6,882 bases of DNA, from contig JAUXJB010000083.1 in assembly GCA_030624945.1 (NCBI GenBank), positions 1-6,882 of the forward strand, given 5' to 3'. Position numbers and translations under genes: made by a program. This DNA is from Deltaproteobacteria bacterium. GTDB taxonomy: Bacteria; Myxococcota_A; UBA9160; SZUA-336. This document shows, piece after piece, positions 1 to 6,066 of the stretch (positions are counted from its first letter, which is position 1; the number at the start of each line of letters is the position of its first letter). The notes under the pieces were generated by a model that was given only the letters and a program-made list of their open reading frames with translations, had not been told where the DNA came from and made no database searches.

Positions 1-346
1 GCTGGTTGAGCTCGATCAGGTTTCCGGCGGGATCGCGAAGAAAGGACTGCCGCGCGCCGCCCGGGAGGGATCGGGGGTCGCTGACCTCGACCCCCATCTC
101 TCGGAGCTGCTCGATGCTTTCGGCGAGGTCTTCGACGGCGAACGCGAAATGCTGGCCCTCTGGCGCGCGGTGGTCCTTGACCTCTATCAGGTGGATCTCC
201 TGGCCACCGGCTCGCAGCCACATCCCGGGAACCCCGAAATCGGGACGGGGGAGCTCCTCTAGGCCCAGGACCTTCGTGTAGAAGCGGCCGACCTCCTGCG
301 TGTCGTGGACGTTGAGCGAAACGTGGTGCACGCCATTCAGCTTCAT
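1..346 (-). CDS. VOC (glyoxalase/bleomycin-resistance/dioxygenase fold) protein, 3' part outside the window
   Basis: Partial gene: 115 codons are visible from an ATG at 346-344, and the 3' end lies beyond base 1. The N-terminus HHVSLNVHD followed by FYTKVLGLE is the classic first beta-alpha-beta unit of the vicinal-oxygen-chelate fold. The visible end, FLRDPAGNLIELN, is the hallmark of the second unit. Likely metal ligands are His8, His52 or His66, and Glu112. Family members bind a divalent metal and act as glyoxalase I, methylmalonyl-CoA epimerase, extradiol dioxygenase or resistance proteins. The residues seen do not decide which. A strong Shine-Dalgarno (GAGGAGGAAG) precedes the ATG. The gene starts 43 bp after the stop of the aldolase on the same strand, so the two are probably co-transcribed. 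The family call is firm; the substrate is unknown. Confidence 0.9.
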   Translation of the reverse strand, partial: MKLNGVHHVSLNVHDTQEVGRFYTKVLGLEELPRPDFGVPGMWLRAGGQEIHLIEVKDHRAPEGQHFAFAVEDLAESIEQLREMGVEVSDPRSLPGGARQSFLRDPAGNLIELNQ

Positions 347-389
347 CGCTTCCTCCTCGCACCGTCCACGATATCACGGGCTCCGAACT

Positions 390-1160
390 TCAGGCCCCCG
401 CCTCCCGCAGGGCTCGCACCGTGCGCAGATCGCGCGCCCCACCGAGCGCGAGAGAGCCGATGTCGCTGCTGACGGTGATCAGGCGATAGCCCGCAGCGAT
501 GTGCCGCTCCGCGAGCTCCGCGCTCGCGTGGATTCCGGCCGTGACGCCATGAGCGGCGCACGCCTTGGCGATCGCCTGGCGCGCCGCTTCGAAGGGCCCC
601 TGGTTGTCCATGGCGGGCTTCTGATCGAGCGTGATGCTCAGGTCCGCGGGCCCCACGTAGACCGCATCGATCCCCGGAACGGAGAGGATCTGGTCGATGC
701 GCTCTACGGCCTGACGCGTCTCTATCATCGGGATGCAGGCGATCTCCGCGTTCGCCCGCTCGAAGTAGTCCGCCCCCGCGGAGTAACGCGCGCGGGTCGG
801 CCCGAAGCTGCGCGAGCCCTCGGGATGGTAACGGCATGCATTTACCGCCGCGCGGGCTTCCTCTGCGCTGTTCACCATCGGCACGATCACACCGAGTGCA
901 CCGGCGTCGAGAATCTTGTTGATCGCCGCGAAGTCGTTCGAGGGTACCCGGGCAAACGGGACCGCCGGGCTCGCGCTGATCGCCTGGAGCATCGTGAGCG
1001 CCGTCTGGAAGTCGATCATGCCATGCTGCATGTCGATGCAGACATAGTCGAAGCCCTGGCGGGCCAGGATCTCTGCCGATACGGCACTCGGCAGCGCGAG
1101 CCAGCAGCCGACCGCGACGCGACCTTTCCGCCAGCGGGCCTTGACCGCATTCTCAATCAT
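390..1160 (-). CDS. HpcH/HpaI family class II aldolase (2-keto-3-deoxy-acid type)
   Basis: A complete 256-residue protein, the usual length of HpaI-type metal-dependent pyruvate aldolases. These cleave 4-hydroxy-2-keto acids (such as 4-hydroxy-2-ketoheptane-1,7-dioate or 2-keto-3-deoxysugar acids) to pyruvate and an aldehyde in the cytosol. Against E. coli HpaI, recalled from memory, the catalytic His is His46 (IDMQHG), the substrate Arg is Arg71 (FARVPSND), and the metal ligands are Glu147 (MIETRQAV) and Asp173 (VYVGPADLS). All are present. The ATG at 1160-1158 was chosen because GGGGAGGAGC lies just upstream and the residues after it align with the family N-terminus. An in-frame extension to 1289 has no family similarity and would overlap the divergent gene. 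It is probably first in a unit with the VOC gene. The natural substrate cannot be named. Confidence 0.93.
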   Translation of the reverse strand: MIENAVKARWRKGRVAVGCWLALPSAVSAEILARQGFDYVCIDMQHGMIDFQTALTMLQAISASPAVPFARVPSNDFAAINKILDAGALGVIVPMVNSAEEARAAVNACRYHPEGSRSFGPTRARYSAGADYFERANAEIACIPMIETRQAVERIDQILSVPGIDAVYVGPADLSITLDQKPAMDNQGPFEAARQAIAKACAAHGVTAGIHASAELAERHIAAGYRLITVSSDIGSLALGGARDLRTVRALREAGA

Positions 1161-1249
1161 GCGCTCCTCCCCTTTCCCCGAGCTGTGCCCGACAGGGTAC
1201 CAGGATTGGATGACTGGCTGCGAATGATCGGCCTTGACGTCACGGATGG
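1161..1249. promoter_or_regulatory. divergent intergenic region between aldolase and glycosyltransferase genes
   Basis: This short spacer must hold the promoters for both divergent genes. If the glycosyltransferase starts at 1301 instead of 1250, the spacer extends to 1300. TTGACG at 1234-1239 is a fair -35 match on the plus strand, but no convincing -10 follows at the right spacing. The perfect 8-bp palindrome TGACGTCA (1235-1242) overlaps it and could be an operator half or a chance motif. The Shine-Dalgarno of the aldolase lies at the left end on the minus strand. No RNA gene or small open frame is supported. Confidence 0.4.
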
Positions 1250-2686
1250 TTGAAGGCGGGGATTGGATGCGACAGCCTGAAGCGCCCACGAGCTCGACAT
1301 TTGCGCATCCTCACGTACACCGCGCCCGGGATGGTCCTCCCGCACTCGCTTGCAGACGTGCGCGAGGCTCTCTGCGAGCTCGGGCACATGGTCTTCGTCC
1401 AAGACCTTCTGCAGATCAGCCAAAGCTCGGACACCGGTCACGGCTTGGACGTCGCCATCATCGACGGGATCATCTCCAGTGAGCCGGACTGCATCGTCAC
1501 GATCAACTCGGCGGGACTCGTGCCGGCCTATCTGGCCGTCATGCCGGAACGTCGCAAGTACGTCTCCTGGTTCTACGACGATCCCCTGGAGAACTTCCGG
1601 GCCAAGCAGATGGACTTCTCGGTCATCGCTCACGACTATCACATCTTCTGCTGGGATCGAGCCTATCTCCCGGCCTTGAGGGAGCTCGGATTCAGCCGCT
1701 CCACCTACATGCCATTTGCCACGAATCCGGAGCTGCACTGTCCCAGCCGACATGGCCGCTTCCGCTACGACGTCTCGTTCGTCGGCCATTTCACCCAGCA
1801 TCGAGCGGATCACATCCGAGAGCTCGCGCTCGCCGACATCGTCGTGGATGTCTTCGGAGACCCCGCCTGGGTGAGGGTCGCGCATCCCAACGTTCGCTTT
1901 CACGGTCCGGCCGATCACAGGCGACAGGTACCCGAGATCTACTCGGAATCGAAGATCAATCTGAACATCACGAACGCCCAGCTCCTGACCTCGCTTCCCG
2001 TGAGGGTCTTCGACGTGCTCGCATGCGAGGGGTTCCTGCTCACAGACTACCGGCGGGATGTCGAAGAGCTGTTCACCCCCGGCAAAGAGCTGGCTCTCTA
2101 CGCGGGACCGACCGATCTCGTTCGCAAGGTTCGCCACTACCTGGAGCGACCCGCGGAGCGCCAGCGCATGGCATCGGCCGGGCTGAGTCGCGTCCGCGAG
2201 CGATTCACTTTTCGCCACCAGCTCTCCGCGATCCTCCAGCGCGTCGCGAAGGCGGCGGAGATCCCGCCCAAGTCGGAACTTCCCGACGGGCAGGCCCTGC
2301 TCGCCCTCTGGCTCACGGGGCTCAGCTACCTGAAGTTCCACCGCTACGCGGATGCGGAGCGTCAGCTGCTGGGCGGACACGCGCGGGCACCAAACGAGCC
2401 GAATCTCCTGCTGGGACTCGCCGTGCTCGCCAACCACAGGGGGCGCGTTTCGGAAGCGGCCTCGTGGGTGGAGAGGCTCAGCAGAGTCGATTCCGGGCTG
2501 GCCCGATTCGGGTCCGAGCTCGTAGGGGCCACGCGGGCAGGAGTGCGGGTCCAGTGCTGGGAGCGGCTGTACGGAGCTCTGCAGAACGTGTCTGCCCAAT
2601 CCGACGGCACGGTCGCCGGCTGGGAGCCCCAGCTCGTCCGCCCCGAGAGCACGGCGAGTTGCCTGCGCGGCGAGCCCCGGGCTTGA
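1250..2686 (+). CDS. CgeB-like glycosyltransferase (GT-B, group 1 type) with a C-terminal helical repeat tail
   Basis: This encodes 478 residues from a TTG at 1250, or 461 from an in-frame TTG at 1301. The protein is recognisably family-like only from residue 19 (RILTYTAPGM), which favours the later start. Neither site has a strong Shine-Dalgarno, so the start is uncertain. Residues 19-165 resemble the N-terminal Rossmann half of CgeB/DUF3880 proteins, with WFYDDP at 107-112. Residues 172-330 form the sugar-nucleotide half, with VSFVGH at 175-180, KINLNI at 235-240 and the signature PVRVFDVLACEGFLLTD at 250-266. Residues about 348-412 are Ala/Leu-rich paired helices resembling one or two TPR units. 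There is no signal peptide or membrane segment. It probably transfers a sugar onto a cell-surface polymer or protein. Donor and acceptor are unknown. The next gene begins 86 bp downstream. Confidence 0.85.
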   Translation: MKAGIGCDSLKRPRARHLRILTYTAPGMVLPHSLADVREALCELGHMVFVQDLLQISQSSDTGHGLDVAIIDGIISSEPDCIVTINSAGLVPAYLAVMPERRKYVSWFYDDPLENFRAKQMDFSVIAHDYHIFCWDRAYLPALRELGFSRSTYMPFATNPELHCPSRHGRFRYDVSFVGHFTQHRADHIRELALADIVVDVFGDPAWVRVAHPNVRFHGPADHRRQVPEIYSESKINLNITNAQLLTSLPVRVFDVLACEGFLLTDYRRDVEELFTPGKELALYAGPTDLVRKVRHYLERPAERQRMASAGLSRVRERFTFRHQLSAILQRVAKAAEIPPKSELPDGQALLALWLTGLSYLKFHRYADAERQLLGGHARAPNEPNLLLGLAVLANHRGRVSEAASWVERLSRVDSGLARFGSELVGATRAGVRVQCWERLYGALQNVSAQSDGTVAGWEPQLVRPESTASCLRGEPRA

Positions 2687-2772
2687 AGGGAGCACCGGGC
2701 GGAGCTCCTCCGAGCTGGTCTCCGCGCCGTCCCTTCGAGTAGGATGACAGTCCACTCCGAGGGAGCAAAGCC
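2687..2772 (+). promoter_or_regulatory. spacer upstream of the CoA-transferase gene, with Shine-Dalgarno
   Basis: The spacer between the glycosyltransferase stop and the CoA-transferase ATG carries GAGGGAG about 7 nt before the ATG, a good ribosome-binding site. TAGGAT at 2740-2745 matches four of six -10 consensus bases, but no clear -35 lies 16-18 bp upstream, so a dedicated promoter is only possible. Short GC-rich inverted repeats around 2698-2716 lack a T-run and do not make a convincing intrinsic terminator. Confidence 0.35.
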
Positions 2773-3960
2773 ATGCCCGCACTCGAGGGAATGCGCGTCC
2801 TCGACATGACGCAATACGAGGCCGGCACCTCCTGCACGCAAGCACTCGCGTGGCTCGGCGCCGATGTCGTCAAGGTCGAGCGACCGGGAAGGGGCGATCC
2901 GGGCCGCGGAGTCGAGGGACCGACACAGGACTCCGCATACTTCCTCAACTGGAACAGCAACAAGCGAAGCATCACGATCGACCTCAACCACCTGCGAGGT
3001 CGCGAGCTGCTCCTCGAGATGCTCCCGCACTACGATGTCTTCATCGAGAACTACGGCCCGGGCGTGATCGAGAAGCTGGATCTCGGCTACGAGGTGATGA
3101 GGTCGGCCCACGCCGGCATCATCTACGCCAGGATCAAAGGGTTCGGGACGAGCGGCCCGTACGCGGGCTACAAGTGTTTCGACATGGTGGCCCAGGCGGC
3201 GGGAGGAGCCTTCTCCATCACCGGTACGCCCGATGGGCCGCCGATGCGGCCGGGAACGACGACCGGCGACTCCGGCACCGGGGTACAGATGGCCCTGGCC
3301 ATCACGGCTGCCTACGTGCAGAAGCAACGAACGGGCGAAGGCCAGCTGATCGAGATCTCGATGCAGGAGGCCCTCACCTACTTCATGCGAACGATGGTCG
3401 CTCGCTCCGAGTGGGGCGAACGGGCGATCCCGCGCGCCGGAAACAGCCTCGGGGGGCCCTCGGACCTCTACCCCTGCAAGCCCCTCGGACCGAACGACTA
3501 CATCTACATCGTGGTCACGGGCACGCATATGTGGCAGGCGCTGTGCGAGACGATCGAGCGGCGCGATCTTCTCAGCGACTCGCGTTTCGAGGCGGCGTCG
3601 GAGCGGCAGAAGCACGCGAGCGCCCTCTACGAGGAGATCGCCAAGTGGACGCGCTCGCAGACGAAGACCGCTGCCATGCAGCGTCTGGGCGAGGCCGGAG
3701 TGCCCTGCAGCGCGGTCCTGGACACGCGCGACCTGTTCCACGACCCGCACCTGCTCGCACGCGGCTTCATCAAGGACCTGGAGCACGAGACCGTCGGGCC
3801 CATCCGCCTGCTGGGCTGGCCCCCGCAGATGTCGGAGAGTCAGGTCGAGATCAAGACCGCTCCCTTGCTCGGACAGCACGCGGCAGAGGTGCTCGCTGAG
3901 GATCTCGGCCTCAGCGCGGCCGAGGTCGACGCGCTGGTCGACCAGGGAGTCCTCGGCTGA
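2773..3960 (+). CDS. class III CoA-transferase (CaiB/BaiF family)
   Basis: A complete 395-residue protein, typical for this family. Members move CoA between acyl-CoA thioesters and free organic acids in the cytosol (formyl-CoA:oxalate, carnitine, succinyl-CoA-dependent and aromatic-acid transferases). The N-terminus LEGMRVLDMTQ, the GADVVKVERP segment (29-38), NKRSITIDL (63-71) and FIENYGPGVIEKL (90-102) are family landmarks. GDSGTG at 165-170 carries the catalytic Asp166, equivalent to Asp169 of formyl-CoA transferase, which forms the acyl anhydride intermediate. The C-terminal domain has the usual GVPCSAVLD and DPHLLARGF motifs. The start is supported by GAGGGAG upstream. It ends 10 bp from the end of the convergent selenoprotein gene. 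The family is certain. Acid specificity cannot be read from the sequence, so no symbol is given. Confidence 0.95.
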   Translation: MPALEGMRVLDMTQYEAGTSCTQALAWLGADVVKVERPGRGDPGRGVEGPTQDSAYFLNWNSNKRSITIDLNHLRGRELLLEMLPHYDVFIENYGPGVIEKLDLGYEVMRSAHAGIIYARIKGFGTSGPYAGYKCFDMVAQAAGGAFSITGTPDGPPMRPGTTTGDSGTGVQMALAITAAYVQKQRTGEGQLIEISMQEALTYFMRTMVARSEWGERAIPRAGNSLGGPSDLYPCKPLGPNDYIYIVVTGTHMWQALCETIERRDLLSDSRFEAASERQKHASALYEEIAKWTRSQTKTAAMQRLGEAGVPCSAVLDTRDLFHDPHLLARGFIKDLEHETVGPIRLLGWPPQMSESQVEIKTAPLLGQHAAEVLAEDLGLSAAEVDALVDQGVLG

Positions 3961-3970
3961 AGGTAGGCCG

Positions 3971-4504
3971 CTAGCTCTCGATCAGCGCGGCGATCACCTC
4001 GTCGACGATCGCATCGGCCTTCTCCACCATCTCCTCATCGGTCGCATCCTGGATCGGGTGTGGAACGAAGACGCGCTTCACGTCGGGAAGTCCCAGCGCC
4101 TCGGCCTGTACGCGCGCCGCGTCGACGAATGTGCTGGAGGCGACGAACACCGAAGGCCTGCCCTGTATCTCGAAGAATGTCGTGTCGTGCACACTGCACG
4201 TCGTGCAGGAGCCTCAGTCGGCCAGGGCTTCGATGACGAAGCCGCACTCCTCCGCGATCTGCCGACGCAGGTCCTGAGGCGCGGGACGGGTGAACGTGGG
4301 CTTGCGATAGCGCACGATCGCGAGGCCGGGAACGCGCTCTCGCAACCGTTCCTCCAGCCGCTCGATGAGCACGTCGCCGCGCGGCTTGGAGATGTCGAGC
4401 AGCCCAACGGTCCCCTCGAGCGCAGAGGGACGAGCTGCGAGGGCACGTCGAACAGGCACCCGCTCATCGGTGGGATCGAGTATCACGAGCTCGGGATCCG
4501 TCAT
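3971..4504 (-). CDS. UGSC-family selenoprotein, UGA at codon 97 read as selenocysteine
   Basis: Read through the in-frame TGA at 4216-4214, the gene encodes 177 residues ending at a TAG (3973-3971). The UGA is codon 97 in the string Ala-Asp-Sec-Gly-Ser-Cys-Thr-Thr-Cys, matching the UGSC selenoprotein family known from marine metagenomes and many bacteria. Sec97 and Cys100 form a UxxC redox pair, and Cys103 lies close by. The following segment (VHDTTFFEIQGRPSVFVASS, then AQ-type AEALGLPDVKRVFVPHPI) continues the same family, so the frame is not broken. The N-terminal 96 residues precede the motif with an alpha/beta pattern (TVGLLDISKPRGD). The ATG at 4504 follows AGGAG with 7-nt spacing and lies 2 bp after the stop of the upstream thioredoxin-fusion gene, implying co-translation. 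It is probably a cytosolic thiol/selenol oxidoreductase; its substrate is unknown. An automatic caller would split it or truncate it at residue 96. Confidence 0.9.
4186..4200 (-). promoter_or_regulatory. candidate bacterial SECIS hairpin
   Basis: On the coding (minus) strand, a perfect 6-bp stem CGTGCA/TGCACG encloses the 3-nt loop GTG. It can be extended by one G-C pair beyond an A-A mismatch (4202 with 4184). Nineteen nucleotides separate the UGA from the first loop base, and that base is G. This fits the general rule for bacterial SECIS elements as I recall it: apical loop 16-37 nt after the UGA, with a G in the first two loop positions. SelB would bind here to deliver selenocysteyl-tRNA. 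A competing hairpin (4194-4208) shares one arm but puts its loop only 11 nt after the UGA. The structure is seen by eye and has not been folded thermodynamically. Confidence 0.7.
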
Positions 4505-4506
4505 CC

Positions 4507-6066
4507 TCACTCTCCTATCTCTCGGGTCGTCATGGCCGACCCGCCTGAACCTATCCAGCCCTGGAAGTAAGCGCCGAACTTGCCGGCCTCGCCGCCCGCA
4601 ACCACGAGCGCGATGTCGTCGGCCGACCGGAACTTTGGAATGCATCGGTCCGCTCCCAGGCGTCGCACGACTGCCTCGGGCAGTCCCTCGGCGCACTGGG
4701 GATCGCGCGCGAGCTCGCGCACCGGACGCTCGCTCGCACTCTGGATCTGCTCCCGCACCTGCGCCTTGGTCCAGCCGTCCCTGGCAAAGGTGTCGACGTG
4801 CTCCGGTGGAACCACCACCAAGATCTCGCCCAAAGAGTACTGCTTGGGATGGCTCACCGCGGCGAGCGAGAGACCATAGCTGGTCGCCAGAGTGCGCGCG
4901 TCGCGTGCGCGCTGATCCATGAAGCCGGTCGGCGCACCGCCGGCGTAGGCCGTGACCGTGCTCGCCTCCGCCGCGAATCCCCGCTCGACGTGGAACGGCT
5001 CCCAGTTGCTTCTCTCTTCGTGCTCGGCAAAGCACATGCTGAGCTTGCCGGGCTGCCCCAGCGTGGCTCGATCCACGCCCCCCGGACGCCCCCCACCCAC
5101 GTTCCGGACAATGAGCTGGACGGCCCGTCCGATGGTCGAGTTCGCGCGGTTTCCCTGTCCGAGACAGTTGATCCCCGAGTTCATTCCGATCCGCTGGCGA
5201 ACGGGTCCGTTCACGAGCAGCACGGGCGTCGCGAAGAAGGTGGTGGCGAGCACGCCATGCAGGTTGAACTCGGGCGCACAGATCGCCTCGACTCCCGCCA
5301 GGACCACGGGCAGGTATTCCGGACGGCAGCCCGCCATGACCGCGTTGATGGCCACTTTCTCCACCGTGAGCGGGGCGTAGTTCGGGGCCACCTCGGCGAT
5401 CACCTCCTGCGGGTCGCGCCGGCTGCCCTCGAGCATACGGAGCACGCGCTCGGGAGTCGGGGGGACGACGGGCAGACCGTCGCAGAGTCCCTGCTCGAAC
5501 ATGAACTCGAAGGGATCGACGGAGCTTCCCACCTCGATTCGACGAGCGCGCAGGGGGCTCCCCTCGGACCTCGCCTGGAGCCGCTCCACGATGCCGGGCT
5601 CGACGGAGCGCGAGCCGCAGCCCGGCCGCAGCTCGGGGAACGTCGACCAGTCCGGCTCCTCCGCCTCGAGCTGTGTGGCGGCGGCCGCATCCGAGAACAG
5701 TCGCTTCCAGTCCGTCGCGCTGAAGCCGACGAAGCGCCGGTTCTCCTCACCTCCCGGTCCAAATTCTATGACGGTGGGAACCGTCTCGATCTCGGAAGCG
5801 AAGGAGATCTCGAGCTCGGAGTCGTCGAGCACGGGAACGGAGAGGGTGTGCTCTTCACGTAGCTTGGCGCCGCCGTCCTGATCCTGTGCGATCACCCACA
5901 CATCCATCCGACTACCGAAGCCCACGTGTGCCGCCTCGATCACGGGTAGGCTCAGCAGACACGTGGGGCAGTCCCTGTGCACGAAGCAGAGCAGTGCGGG
6001 ACGCTCGCCCGGAAACGTCCGATCTTCACCCTCACTGTCCCGCAGTGAAAACGAGGGTACGCTCAT
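4507..6066 (-). CDS. thioredoxin-like domain fused to a large conserved domain, operon partner of the UGSC selenoprotein
   Basis: A complete 519-residue protein. Residues 1-130 look like a TlpA/AhpC-type thioredoxin fold: PSFSLRD at the N-terminus, FVHRDCPTC with the Cys33-Pro-Thr-Cys36 active site, and TVPTVIEF with the expected cis-Pro97. A linker at 147-158 holds the motif RPGCGSRSVEPG. From about residue 184 to the end is a domain I cannot assign a function to. Landmarks are LCDGLPVVPPTPERV (194-208), a central stretch with HGVLATTFFATPVLLVNGPV, and a Gly-rich end. I recall such a domain next to UGSC-family genes, but this is from memory. No signal peptide or membrane segment is visible, so it is likely cytosolic. 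An in-frame TAG four codons upstream (6078-6076) restricts the start to the ATG at 6066-6064. There is no Shine-Dalgarno there. The downstream selenoprotein begins 2 bp after its stop, so the pair probably acts together, with this protein a plausible reductant. Confidence 0.88.
   Translation of the reverse strand: MSVPSFSLRDSEGEDRTFPGERPALLCFVHRDCPTCLLSLPVIEAAHVGFGSRMDVWVIAQDQDGGAKLREEHTLSVPVLDDSELEISFASEIETVPTVIEFGPGGEENRRFVGFSATDWKRLFSDAAAATQLEAEEPDWSTFPELRPGCGSRSVEPGIVERLQARSEGSPLRARRIEVGSSVDPFEFMFEQGLCDGLPVVPPTPERVLRMLEGSRRDPQEVIAEVAPNYAPLTVEKVAINAVMAGCRPEYLPVVLAGVEAICAPEFNLHGVLATTFFATPVLLVNGPVRQRIGMNSGINCLGQGNRANSTIGRAVQLIVRNVGGGRPGGVDRATLGQPGKLSMCFAEHEERSNWEPFHVERGFAAEASTVTAYAGGAPTGFMDQRARDARTLATSYGLSLAAVSHPKQYSLGEILVVVPPEHVDTFARDGWTKAQVREQIQSASERPVRELARDPQCAEGLPEAVVRRLGADRCIPKFRSADDIALVVAGGEAGKFGAYFQGWIGSGGSAMTTREIGE

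Noticed and set aside
300..1253. 317-residue plus-strand reading frame across the aldolase
   Set aside because: It is antisense to the aldolase, whose His, Arg, Glu and Asp active-site residues are all present. It also overlaps the VOC start.
1161..1289. N-terminal extension of the aldolase to an ATG at 1289
   Set aside because: The 43 extra residues have no family similarity and cross into the divergent gene. The internal ATG at 1160 has a strong Shine-Dalgarno and aligns with the HpaI N-terminus.
2698..2716. intrinsic terminator after the glycosyltransferase gene
   Set aside because: Only overlapping 5-bp stems (such as CGGAG-CTC-CTCCG) can be drawn and no T-run follows.
1157..2845. 562-residue minus-strand reading frame opposite the glycosyltransferase
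   Set aside because: Its composition is typical of an antisense shadow (Arg/Glu/Val/Asp-rich, no recognisable motif). The plus strand here encodes a clear glycosyltransferase.
2362..3879. 505-residue minus-strand reading frame opposite the CoA-transferase
   Set aside because: It is antisense to a complete CoA-transferase with intact catalytic motifs. The translation has no family-like features and reflects wobble-GC bias.
3971..4192. a separate 73-residue gene starting at GTG 4192
   Set aside because: It begins in the middle of the UGSC family domain, right after the U-G-S-C-T-T-C-S motif. It is the 3' part of the selenoprotein, not an independent gene.
4194..4208. hairpin CTGCAC-GAC-GTGCAG as the SECIS itself
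   Set aside because: Its loop begins only 11 nt after the UGA, closer than the usual bacterial SECIS spacing. The alternative hairpin at 4186-4200 fits better.
4214..4216. the in-frame TGA as a nonsense mutation making a pseudogene
   Set aside because: The codon sits exactly at the Sec position of a known selenoprotein motif, both flanks are intact in one frame, and a suitably spaced hairpin follows. Mutation at that precise site by chance is unlikely.
4798..5862. 354-residue plus-strand reading frame across the thioredoxin-fusion gene
   Set aside because: It is Arg/His/Gly-rich shadow sequence with no motifs. The minus strand encodes the CPTC thioredoxin domain and tightly coupled operon.
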